Source: Lacisediminihabitans sp040549465 | Lineage (GTDB): Bacteria > Actinomycetota > Actinomycetes > Actinomycetales > Microbacteriaceae | Direction of reading: 5' to 3' | DNA: 64,000 nucleotides | Assembly (NCBI RefSeq): GCF_040549465.1 | Contig: NZ_JBEPTL010000001.1 | Location: forward strand, 1 to 64,000 | Shown here: piece by piece, positions 8,454 through 15,726 of the stretch | Layout of the letters: each line of letters starts with the position of its first letter | How positions within the stretch are numbered: position 1 is the first letter of the stretch | Program-made: the position numbers and the translations under genes | The notes under the pieces: generated by a model | Database searches by the model: none | What the model was told of the DNA's origin: nothing | What the model saw: the letters and a program-made list of their open reading frames with translations, nothing else

Positions 8454-9589
8454 TCTACCTCGACAACGCCGCGACCACCCCGGTTCGCCGTGAAGTGCTC
8501 GAGGCGATGTGGCCCCATCTCACCGGGGATTTCGGCAATCCGTCCAGTCATCACGAGGTGGGTGAGTCCGCGGCGCGAGCGCTTGCCGGGGCGCGCTCGG
8601 CGGTGGCGTCCGCGCTCGAGTGCCGGGCATCCGAAGTCATCTTCACGGCTGGAGGCACCGAGTCCGACAATCTCGCCATCAAAGGGATTGCGCTGGCCGC
8701 CCCCCGCGGCAGGCATATCCTCACCACCGCCATCGAACACGAGGCGGTGCTGGAGAGTTGTGACTATCTGTGCCGATTCCACGACTTCGAGATCGAGTTC
8801 TTACCTCTCGACAACTCAGGACTGGTCGACCCGGTCGATGTCGCGCGGCTGCTGCGTCCCGACACGACTCTCGTCACGATCATGCATGCCAACAACGAGA
8901 TCGGTACGGTGCAGCCCATCGCTGAGATCGCCGAACTGACCAGGGCCGCAGGTGTGCCGTTCCATACGGATGCCGTCCAATCCGCGGGTTGGCTCGAGCT
9001 CGGACTGCGTACGCTCGGCGTCGATGCGATCAGCGTCTCCGGGCACAAACTCGGGGCACCCAAGGGGATCGGGGTGCTGGCGATCCGCACTGCTGTCGCA
9101 CTCGAACCGCTGCTGCACGGCGGTGGGCAGGAGCGAGGGCACCGCTCCGGAACCGAGAACGTCGCCGGCGCTGTCGGCCTTGCCACAGCGCTGAAACTAT
9201 CGACCCATTCGACGGACAAGGTCGCCGCCGTTGCTCGCATTCGCGACATCGTGATCGATGGCGTGCTGGCTGTCGTACCGGAGGCTTTCCTGACCGGTTC
9301 GCGCGATTCACGGCTCCCGTCGCACGCGTCCTTCTGCTTTCCCGGTACCAGCGGCGAGGCCGTGCTGCTGGAGCTGGAGCGGCATGGCATCGTCTGCTCG
9401 AGCGGTTCAGCGTGTGCTGCGGGCAGCGATGACCCATCCCACGTACTGATCGCACTCGGCATTCCACCCGAGGTTGCCACGACGGCGGTGCGCTTCACCC
9501 TCGACACCACCACGACCGAGGCCGATGCCGGCGAGGTCGTTGCCTGCGTCGCCGGGGCGGTCGCGGCCCTCCACTCCCGCGCCTCGTAA
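8450..9589 (+). CDS. Cysteine desulfurase (NifS/IscS type) of the NAD operon
   Basis: This 379-residue PLP enzyme begins IYLDNAATTPV and carries the Schiff-base lysine in SGHKLGAPKG (K200) and the sulfur-accepting cysteine in GSACAAGS (C322). Desulfurases move sulfur from cysteine to a persulfide for Fe-S cluster building. Its GTG start overlaps the nadC TGA, so it is the last gene of the nad operon. The obvious client is the oxygen-sensitive cluster of NadA, as in other nad operons that carry a dedicated nifS-like gene. It could also serve tRNA thiolation, but context favours the NadA role. Confidence 0.92.
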   Translation: MIYLDNAATTPVRREVLEAMWPHLTGDFGNPSSHHEVGESAARALAGARSAVASALECRASEVIFTAGGTESDNLAIKGIALAAPRGRHILTTAIEHEAVLESCDYLCRFHDFEIEFLPLDNSGLVDPVDVARLLRPDTTLVTIMHANNEIGTVQPIAEIAELTRAAGVPFHTDAVQSAGWLELGLRTLGVDAISVSGHKLGAPKGIGVLAIRTAVALEPLLHGGGQERGHRSGTENVAGAVGLATALKLSTHSTDKVAAVARIRDIVIDGVLAVVPEAFLTGSRDSRLPSHASFCFPGTSGEAVLLELERHGIVCSSGSACAAGSDDPSHVLIALGIPPEVATTAVRFTLDTTTTEADAGEVVACVAGAVAALHSRAS

Positions 9590-9685
9590 CTCGCCCGGCT
9601 GCCCGGCAGCGCCTTCGCGCTCGCCTCGCGCCCTCCAATCAGCGCCCACCGCCTGTTCTCCTCCCGCTTCCGTGTTCCGTCAGCT

Positions 9686-9725
9686 CCTCGGTTCCTCGGT
9701 TGCTCGGTTCCTCGGTTCCACGGTT
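9686..9725. repeat. 8-bp tandem array (cctcggtt, five copies)
   Basis: Five head-to-tail copies of cctcggtt occur, the third and fifth with small changes (gctcggtt, ccacggtt). The array ends directly at the first base of palindromic element copy 2, suggesting that slippage and the element share a hotspot. Confidence 0.9.
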
Positions 9726-9823
9726 CCTTTCGGAAATTCAGGACATCGCGCACTCACCATCGGCGATCGGCAGGCGCCCACTGATCGCGGCAGTCGCGCC
9801 TGTCGCGCATGTCCTGAATTTCC
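9726..9823 (+). repeat. Palindromic element, copy 2
   Basis: The arms ggaaattcaggacat (9732-9746) and atgtcctgaatttcc (9809-9823) are perfectly complementary over 15 bp. With a one-base bulge, cgcg/cgcg extends the stem inward. The arm reads aggacat rather than the aggactt of copy 1, and the opposite arm has changed to match. It lies about 150 bp upstream of glyS. Confidence 0.92.
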
Positions 9824-9972
9824 AACGACGGGAGGGCTATTTCGCCCGCAGGACTTCGTGCCCGGACGGAGTCTGCGACCGCCATCGTCCGCGCAGGTGG
9901 TCTGCGACCGCCCGATAGACTCGAATCTACTTTTCGACCGCGCATCCAGCACGGCTGACCTTTGGAGTTTTC

Positions 9973-11358
9973 GTGGCCAACGCCTCCCCACTCGATCCCG
10001 TCATCAACCTGGCGAAACGTCGCGGTTTTGTCTTCCAATCGGGGGAGATCTATGGCGGCTCGCGTTCCGCCTGGGACTACGGGCCGCTCGGCACGGCGCT
10101 CAAGGAGAACATCAAGCGCCAGTGGTGGCAGTTCATGGTGCAGGGCCGCGACGACATCGTGGGCATCGACTCTGCCGTCATCCTCCCGCGCAAGGTCTGG
10201 GAATCATCCGGGCACGTTGAGGTCTTCAGCGATCCGCTCGTCGAGTCCCTGTACACGCACAAGCGTTATCGCGCCGACCACCTGCTCGAGGCATACGAGG
10301 AGAAGCACGGGCATCCGCCGGAGAACGGGCTGGCCGACATTAAGGATCCCGACACCGGCCAACCCGGCTCGTGGACCGAGCCGCAGAACTTCTCCGGCCT
10401 GCTGAAGACCTTCCTCGGCCCTGTCGACAACGAGGAGGGACTGAACTATCTTCGTCCAGAGACCGCGCAGGGCATCTTCGTCAATTTTGCCAACGTTCTG
10501 GGTTCCGCGCGCATGAAGCCACCTTTCGGCATCGCCCAGATCGGCAAGAGCTTCCGCAACGAGATCACGCCCGGAAATTTCATTTTCCGCACGCGCGAGT
10601 TCGAGCAGATGGAGATGGAATTCTTCGTCAAAGAGGGTACCGACGAGCAGTGGCACCAGTATTGGATCGATGCCTCGCTGAAGTGGTATACAGACCTCGG
10701 CATAGACCCGGAGAACCTCCGACTCTACGAACACCCCACGGAGAAACTCTCCCACTACTCCAAGCGCACTGTCGACGTCGAGTACCGCTTCCGGTTCGCG
10801 GGTAGCGAGTGGGGCGAGCTGATGGGGGTGGCGAACCGCACTGACTTCGACCTCAAGACACACTCCGCGGCATCCGGTGTCGATCTGTCCTACTTCGATC
10901 AGACGACGAACGAGCGCTGGGTTCCCTTCGTGATCGAGCCGGCGTTCGGCCTGACCCGCGCTCTGATGGCATTCCTTGTCGACGCGTATCACGAGGATGA
11001 GGCACCGAACACGAAGGGCGGGGTCGACAAGCGCACGGTGTTGCGCCTCGATCGTCGGCTTTCGCCGATCAAAGTAGCTGTGCTGCCACTGTCGCGAAAT
11101 GAACAGCTTTCACCGGTTGCTCGCGAGGTCGCGGCCGACCTGCGCAAATACTGGAACATCGACTTCGACGACGCGGGCGCCATTGGACGCCGCTACCGCC
11201 GCCAGGACGAGATCGGCACGCCGTTCTGCATCACCGTCGATTTCGACACCCTGGACGACAAGGCCGTGACTGTGCGAGAGCGCGATTCGATGGCCCAGGA
11301 GCGCGTATCACTCGATCGCTTGCGCGGCTACCTGGCCGAGCAGCTGCTGGGGGCATAG
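9973..11358 (+). CDS. glyS: Glycyl-tRNA synthetase, homodimeric class II type
   Basis: The enzyme charges tRNA-Gly with glycine using ATP. The 461-residue protein is the single-chain alpha2 form, with RRGFVFQSGEIYGG near the N-terminus, a class II core (ETAQGIFVNF; SFRNEITP; RTREFEQMEMEFF) and a C-terminal anticodon-binding domain (VAVLPLSRNEQL onwards). The GTG start follows within seven residues of the conserved family start region. No alpha/beta pair (glyQ plus separate glyS) is visible in the window. Expression may involve the palindromic element upstream. Confidence 0.96.
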   Translation: MANASPLDPVINLAKRRGFVFQSGEIYGGSRSAWDYGPLGTALKENIKRQWWQFMVQGRDDIVGIDSAVILPRKVWESSGHVEVFSDPLVESLYTHKRYRADHLLEAYEEKHGHPPENGLADIKDPDTGQPGSWTEPQNFSGLLKTFLGPVDNEEGLNYLRPETAQGIFVNFANVLGSARMKPPFGIAQIGKSFRNEITPGNFIFRTREFEQMEMEFFVKEGTDEQWHQYWIDASLKWYTDLGIDPENLRLYEHPTEKLSHYSKRTVDVEYRFRFAGSEWGELMGVANRTDFDLKTHSAASGVDLSYFDQTTNERWVPFVIEPAFGLTRALMAFLVDAYHEDEAPNTKGGVDKRTVLRLDRRLSPIKVAVLPLSRNEQLSPVAREVAADLRKYWNIDFDDAGAIGRRYRRQDEIGTPFCITVDFDTLDDKAVTVRERDSMAQERVSLDRLRGYLAEQLLGA

Positions 11359-11402
11359 GGCGCCAGGCTTCGCCGACTCGTCTCGTCTCGCGAGGCCCAT
11401 TT

Positions 11403-11505
11403 CTTTCGGAAATTCAGGACTTCGGTGTCATCGATGTGGGCTGGGACCAATGATGACGGGGATTGGTGAATCCCGGCTACGCGATATTCCTGAATTTCCG
11501 AAGTG
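11403..11505 (+). repeat. Palindromic element, copy 3
   Basis: The arms ttcggaaattcagga (11405-11419) and tcctgaatttccgaa (11488-11502) form a perfect 15-bp inverted repeat; inward pairing stops there. It lies between glyS and the DUF559-type gene. A ggccca hexamer occurs on both sides (11394-11399 and 11508-11513) and might be a target duplication, but no other copy shows one. Confidence 0.9.
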
Positions 11506-11583
11506 GCGGCCCAGGTTGCTGGTCCTGCACAGGCATGCATGTTGGCTGCGTATGCACTGATTCTGAGTCTGGCGTTCGTCGCG

Positions 11584-11610
11584 ATTGAACGAGAGTCATT
11601 CTCGTTCGAT
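11584..11610. promoter_or_regulatory. Perfect hairpin/operator overlapping a start codon
   Basis: gaacgaga (11587-11594) and tctcgttc (11600-11607) form a perfect 8-bp inverted repeat with a 5-base centre. Counting outer bases it extends to 11 bp with one G-T position (11584-11610). It touches the ATG at 11609, so as DNA it could be an autoregulatory operator, and as RNA it would hide the start codon. Confidence 0.6.
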
Positions 11611-12625
11611 GCGTGATGTAGCCGAACTCGTGAATTCGCTGGGTGGTTTTGCCCAGAAACAGCAGTTGGTGGCGCGTGGAGTGAGAGATCTCGACCTCAC
11701 GCGAGCGGTCAGGGACGGTACAGCCAGTCGGGCTAGGCAGGGCTGGTACACGACGCTTCCGGGAACGGATCCTCGGGTGCGAGCCGTGCGCGTCGGTGGC
11801 AGGCTGACCGGAATTTCGGCGGTGATTCAGGCGGGCGGATGGGTTCTTGGTGATCATCCACTGCACGTTTCCGTTCCGGACAACGCAGCCCGGCTGCGGT
11901 CACAGCACAATCGTCGTGTGGCGTTCAATACTGAGGCACCCAGAGGGGTGGTGCTCCACTGGGACGGCATCTCTGTGGGCGAGCGAGGGGATGTCGCATC
12001 CGTCGGTATTCTGGACGCGCTCTATCGGGTGGTACTCGATGAGAGTCTTGAGACTTCGGTGGCCGCACTCGACTGGGCGTTGCGCGGAAACATCATTGAT
12101 CGGATCGACTTCGAATCGCTCGTGCTCCGGCTTCCCGAGGATTACCGGTACCTCAGCGAATGGGCAGACGAGTACTGCGACAGTTTGCCTGAGAGCCTTT
12201 CTCGCACTCGACTGCGATTGCGTGGGCACTCGGTCCGGTCGCAGGTGTCGATCGGTGCCGCTCGTCAGATAGACCTGCTGGTCGACAGCTGTGTCGCGGT
12301 TGAGGTAGACGGCGAGGAGACCCACTTCACCCGTTTCGATAAGGATCGCCGCAAGGACGTGAAAATCACGATAGAAAAGCTCTATTCCTTCCGCCCGACC
12401 GCCCGAATGGTGTTCTACGAGTGGGATTCGGTGCTGCTGGCGATCGAGACAGCCATCTCCGTCCACAAATTCGCCTCCTCGATCGGAAATTCAGGACACG
12501 CGACTTCCCGACCGGTGAGAGTGCCCGGAAACAGGCTGCGAGCGCGAAGACGAGTCACCCAAACTCCTGAATTTCCGAAAGGGGGTGGGAATAGGCGGCG
12601 ACGGGCGGCGTTGCACCAAGAGTGA
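11609..12625 (+). CDS. AbiEi-like/DUF559 (Vsr-like nuclease fold) protein
   Basis: This 338-residue protein has an N-terminal helix-turn-helix-like region (residues 1-60, LVNSLGGFAQKQQLVARGV) as in AbiEi-type antitoxin-like proteins, and a C-terminal DUF559 region related to very-short-patch-repair endonucleases. The PD-(D/E)XK-like residues are visible in ARQIDLL (D223) and VAVEVDGEETH (E232, D234, H239). Such proteins are common and uncharacterised in actinobacteria. The last ~50 residues, from about 288, are encoded by palindromic element copy 4, including TPEFPKGG, and are unlikely to belong to the fold. Its stop overlaps the next gene's GTG. A TTG at 11585 is an alternative start inside the hairpin. 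Confidence 0.65.
   Translation: MRDVAELVNSLGGFAQKQQLVARGVRDLDLTRAVRDGTASRARQGWYTTLPGTDPRVRAVRVGGRLTGISAVIQAGGWVLGDHPLHVSVPDNAARLRSQHNRRVAFNTEAPRGVVLHWDGISVGERGDVASVGILDALYRVVLDESLETSVAALDWALRGNIIDRIDFESLVLRLPEDYRYLSEWADEYCDSLPESLSRTRLRLRGHSVRSQVSIGAARQIDLLVDSCVAVEVDGEETHFTRFDKDRRKDVKITIEKLYSFRPTARMVFYEWDSVLLAIETAISVHKFASSIGNSGHATSRPVRVPGNRLRARRRVTQTPEFPKGGGNRRRRAALHQE
12483..12586 (+). repeat. Palindromic element, copy 4 (inside a coding region)
   Basis: The arms tcggaaattcagga (12483-12496) and tcctgaatttccga (12565-12578) form a perfect 14-bp inverted repeat followed by the G-rich tail (gggggtggg). The element is read in frame as the C-terminal tail of the DUF559-type protein and ends 36 bases before the DsbA/FrnE-like start codon. 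Confidence 0.92.
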
Positions 12626-13275
12626 GTGAACCAATCAAGGTGGACATCTGGTCCGACGTACAGTGCCCGTGGTGTTACATCGGCAAGCGCAAGTTTGAGG
12701 CGGGTGCCGAAGCATTCGGCGGCGAGGTGGAGATCGAGTACCACTCATTCGAGCTCGCGCCGGACACCCCGGTGGACTTCGAGGGCACCCCGATCGACTA
12801 TCTGAGCCAGCACAAGGGCGTGCCCGTCGATCAGGCCGAGCAGATGCTTGCGCGGGTCTCCGGCATCGCGCAGGCCGTCGGGCTCGACTACGACTACGAC
12901 CACGTCCACCAGACCAACACGGTGAAGGCGCACGAGCTCATCCACTACGCCAAGTCGAAGGGGCGACAGCTCGAGATGAAGGAGCGGCTGCTCAAGGCAT
13001 ACTTCATCAACGGCGAGCATGTCGGCCGCATCGGCGATCTCGCTGACATCGCCGCAGAGATCGGCTTCGACCGAGCGGATGTGGTGCGTGCGCTCGAGTC
13101 CAACGAGTTTCTCGCCGAGGTGAAGGCGGATGTGGCCCTCGCGGGTGAGTACGGCATCCAGGGCGTCCCATTCTTCGTCATCGACGGTAAGTACGGTGTG
13201 TCAGGGGCACAGGAGGCGGAGACCTTTGCTAACGTGCTCACGCAGGTGCGCGGTGAGAGAGAGGCCATCCAGTGA
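12622..13275 (+). CDS. DsbA/FrnE-family thioredoxin-fold oxidoreductase
   Basis: This 217-residue protein begins with a beta strand followed directly by a CPWC redox motif (C15-C18), has a helical insertion, and returns to the thioredoxin fold with GVPFFVIDGKYGVSGAQ, whose cis-proline VP is the family signature. No signal peptide is present, so it acts in the cytoplasm, like FrnE disulfide isomerases. Polyketide-linked FrnE relatives are known, but nothing here points to that role. The GTG start overlaps the DUF559-gene stop (GTGA) and its own stop overlaps the next small gene, so the three may be cotranscribed. The exact substrate is unknown. Confidence 0.9.
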   Translation: MSEPIKVDIWSDVQCPWCYIGKRKFEAGAEAFGGEVEIEYHSFELAPDTPVDFEGTPIDYLSQHKGVPVDQAEQMLARVSGIAQAVGLDYDYDHVHQTNTVKAHELIHYAKSKGRQLEMKERLLKAYFINGEHVGRIGDLADIAAEIGFDRADVVRALESNEFLAEVKADVALAGEYGIQGVPFFVIDGKYGVSGAQEAETFANVLTQVRGEREAIQ

Positions 13276-13409
13276 CGGATGCCAAGACGAAGCCGCTTCA
13301 GATCATTGGCGACCCAAACGCAGCGGCCTGCGATGGTGATTTTTGCGAGATCCCCGACCATCACGAGCAGACTGCAGTGAACCACCGACTCGATGAAGAC
13401 GCGGTATGA
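13272..13409 (+). CDS. Tiny 45-residue protein coupled to the FrnE-like gene
   Basis: A GTG at 13272 overlaps the preceding TGA (GTGA) and opens a 45-codon frame. The protein is acidic, with an LQIIGDP segment, a two-cysteine stretch (AACDGDFCEIP) and an HEQTAVNHRLDEDAV-type tail. The overlapping start, sensible codon use and paired cysteines next to a thiol oxidoreductase argue that it is real. It could be a metal or redox partner of the upstream protein, which is inference from position. It is short enough to be missed by standard gene callers. Confidence 0.6.
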   Translation: MTDAKTKPLQIIGDPNAAACDGDFCEIPDHHEQTAVNHRLDEDAV

Positions 13410-14051
13410 CGCCAGATCTTAAAACAGGGGTATTGACCAGGGCGTGACCTATCCCCTATTTTGGGCACATCAGCCGTCGCCGCACGTTGAGATCGGCCCC
13501 CGATTGCGATCTCGACAACCGGGCTTTTCGTCGACAGACGATGCTCTTGCCGAAAGGGTGAAGCGCCGCTGCCAACCTGCATGCCCAGCCTAGGAAACCC
13601 GATGCCCGTGGCACCGTTCTCGAACGCACTTACCCTGACATCCGAGATGTCGACGACTCCTGTCGTCGGCTCTGGGGCAATGGCGTCTGCGACCGCTGAT
13701 CTCCAGGTTTCCTTCGTCAACCTCATGCCGGTGATCGGATGCGAAACGGAGACAGGGCGCCGTCGTTTCGCATGCTGGGGAATGCCGCACCATCCCCGGC
13801 CGCATGCCGCAGATCCTCACTCGCGAAGAACCGCTGACTCCGAGCCTCACGGCCGGATAACCCGCATGGCTGCAATCGCCGTCGTGTCGAGCATTCTTTC
13901 CGTCACAGAACCGCGTTTTTCCCCAACGGTGCAGGAGTGTCCCCGATTCATGATCGGGAACACCCTGCACCTCGAGCACACCTAGACCCCCAGAGTTCTG
14001 CCGGGGTCGGTGACGAAATCGGGAATCACCGCCCCCGGCAGGCGTTAGCGC
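13410..14051. other. 640-base stretch without an intact gene
   Basis: Short frames exist on both strands but none looks like a complete protein. On the minus strand, about 13570-13770, one frame reads plausibly (VSHPITGMRLTKETWR, then VVDISDVRVSAFENG) but is interrupted upstream and runs into low-quality sequence downstream, which suggests a decayed gene. A strong hairpin lies at 13929-13970. The first part (13425-13455) is unusually AT-rich for the window. Confidence 0.5.
13929..13970. terminator. Long imperfect hairpin
   Basis: gtgcagg-a-gtgtccccgat (13929-13947) pairs with atcgggaacaccctgcac (13953-13970) around a 5-base loop, nearly 18 bp with one bulge and one mismatch. No T-run follows on either strand, so it is not a classical Rho-independent terminator; it could be a bidirectional stem, an operator or a relic. 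Confidence 0.45.
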
Positions 14052-14537
14052 TCAATTACCGATGTCGGCCACTGTTGCCGCGTAGGCAGCGATGAGCGCG
14101 TCGGCGTCCACGAAGGCGCTGTAGCCGTGGGCTCCTGCGCCCACGGCGATGCGAGCGCCCACGATGGCCGAATCCGCGTAGATCGGCCACGGTGTGCTGC
14201 TGCCGAGTGGGGTGATGGTCCCGCGCTCGTAGCCGGTCGCTTCGAGCGCGAGCTCCGGCGACGGCAGCGACAGTTTGTTGACACCGACGGCGGCGCGCAG
14301 CATCGGCCAGGAGATCTGTTTGTCGCCCGGGATCAGCGCGAACAGGTACTCGTTCGGCGCACCCTTCGGCGTGTGCTTGCGCACGACGAGGGTTTTCACG
14401 ATGTCCCTGGCGGAGAGCCCGAGCATGGCCGCTGCCTGCTCGAGTGAGTCGGCAGCTGGACGCTCGACTATCTCCACCTCGAGGTGGCGAGTTGCGGCAT
14501 CCGCCTCGACTCTGGCGCGTCCTTCGGGTGAGGTCAT
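14052..14537 (-). CDS. YbaK/EbsC-family aminoacyl-tRNA deacylase
   Basis: This 161-residue protein matches the YbaK fold: AAAMLGLSARDIVKTLVV, then a basic stretch, LIPGDKQISWPMLRAAVG and a C-terminal GARIAVGAGAHGYS. Family members hydrolyse mischarged tRNAs such as Cys-tRNA-Pro or Ala-tRNA-Pro in the cytoplasm. The ATG at 14537 gives the usual family length; longer frames would run under the divergent dus gene. No Shine-Dalgarno is seen upstream. It is a stand-alone editing factor rather than part of a synthetase. The exact tRNA substrate cannot be told. Confidence 0.88.
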   Translation of the reverse strand: MTSPEGRARVEADAATRHLEVEIVERPAADSLEQAAAMLGLSARDIVKTLVVRKHTPKGAPNEYLFALIPGDKQISWPMLRAAVGVNKLSLPSPELALEATGYERGTITPLGSSTPWPIYADSAIVGARIAVGAGAHGYSAFVDADALIAAYAATVADIGN

Positions 14538-14568
14538 CTGATCGGGGGCTTTCTGCGAGAATCGAGGG

Positions 14569-15726
14569 GTGACCATGACCGCCGCCCCAGCCCAGAGCTT
14601 ACAGATCGGGCCCATCGCTCTTGATGTGCCCGTGGTACTCGCACCCATGGCGGGGATCACCAACACAGCTTTTCGTCGGCTGTGCCGTGAGTTCGGCGCC
14701 GGTCTCTACGTCTCCGAGATGATCACCAGTCGCGCACTTGTGGAGCGCACCGAGGGTTCGATGCGTCTCATCAAGCACCACGAATCGGAGACGCCGCGCA
14801 GCATCCAGCTCTACGGTGTTGACCCGAAGACAGTCGCCGAGGCTGTCACCATGCTGGTAGCCGAGGACCGCGCCGATCACATCGATCTGAACTTCGGATG
14901 CCCCGTGCCGAAGGTCACACGCAAGGGCGGGGGAGCCGCGCTCCCGTGGAAGCTCGACCTCTTCCAGGACATCGTGGAGCAGGCAGTGCAGGCCGCCGGA
15001 CCACTTCCGCTCACCGTCAAGATGCGCAAGGGCATCGATTCCGACCACCTCACCTACCTCGAGGCGGCGCGCATCGCTGAGGGCGCCGGTGTGGCGAGTA
15101 TCGCGCTGCACGCACGCACGGCGTCCGAGTTCTACAGCGGTCACGCCGACTGGTCAGCCATCGCGCGCCTGAAGGAGTCAGTGACGACTGTTCCGGTGCT
15201 CGGCAACGGCGACATCTGGTCGGGTGCAGACGCCATCCGCATGGTCGAAGAGACCGGATGCGACGGGGTCGTCGTCGGTCGCGGCTGCCTTGGGCGGCCG
15301 TGGCTGTTCGGCGATCTCGCTGCGGCCTTCCGCGGAGAGGCGCACATCGCGCAGCCCAGCCTCGGCACCGTCGCCGCCACGCTCAAGCGCCACACCGAGC
15401 TGTTGGTGGACTTTTTCGACGGCGACGAGGATCATGCCTGCCGCGACATCCGCAAGCACATCGCCTGGTATTTCAAGGGCTACCCGGTCGGCGGCGAACT
15501 TCGTGCGAGCCTCGCGACCGTGAAGAGCCTGCAGCAGATGGACGATCTGCTCGGCACTCTCGACTGGGAGCAGCCGTACCCCGGCGAGGCCGCAGAGGGA
15601 CCGCGAGGTCGTGCCGGCACGCCAAAGCGTCCGTCGCTGCCCGACGGTTGGCTGCTCAGCCGCGAACTGGCAGACACCCACCGCGCGGAACTCGCCGAGG
15701 CAGAACTGAGCCACAGTGGCGGATAG
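14569..15726 (+). CDS. dusB: tRNA-dihydrouridine synthase (DusB type)
   Basis: The FMN enzyme reduces uridines in tRNA D-loops to dihydrouridine using NADPH. The 385-residue protein has the FMN-barrel start VVLAPMAGITNTAFR, the catalytic cysteine in NFGCPVPKV (C111), KMRKGID, LHARTASEFYSG, VLGNGDIWSG and VVGRGCLGRPW, all Dus landmarks. The start may be GTG 14569 or ATG 14575. The 3' end overlaps dgt by 11 bp; this dus-dgt-dnaG grouping with nearby tRNA functions recurs in actinobacteria. Confidence 0.95.
   Translation: MTMTAAPAQSLQIGPIALDVPVVLAPMAGITNTAFRRLCREFGAGLYVSEMITSRALVERTEGSMRLIKHHESETPRSIQLYGVDPKTVAEAVTMLVAEDRADHIDLNFGCPVPKVTRKGGGAALPWKLDLFQDIVEQAVQAAGPLPLTVKMRKGIDSDHLTYLEAARIAEGAGVASIALHARTASEFYSGHADWSAIARLKESVTTVPVLGNGDIWSGADAIRMVEETGCDGVVVGRGCLGRPWLFGDLAAAFRGEAHIAQPSLGTVAATLKRHTELLVDFFDGDEDHACRDIRKHIAWYFKGYPVGGELRASLATVKSLQQMDDLLGTLDWEQPYPGEAAEGPRGRAGTPKRPSLPDGWLLSRELADTHRAELAEAELSHSGG

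Larger units (their letters stand above)
9590..9972. other. Intergenic region before glyS
   Basis: No gene is seen in these 383 bases. They hold a five-copy 8-bp tandem array (9686-9725), palindromic element copy 2 (9726-9823), and about 140 bp that must contain the glyS promoter. gatagactcg (about 9913) is a weak -10 candidate; no firm promoter was assigned. Confidence 0.7.

Noticed and set aside
11394..11513. ggccca target-site duplication flanking element copy 3
   Set aside because: Six bases can match by chance and no other copy shows a duplication.
13581..13985. 134-residue plus-strand gene
   Set aside because: Low-complexity, no ribosome site, and it covers the hairpin at 13929; a competing minus-strand frame is equally unconvincing.
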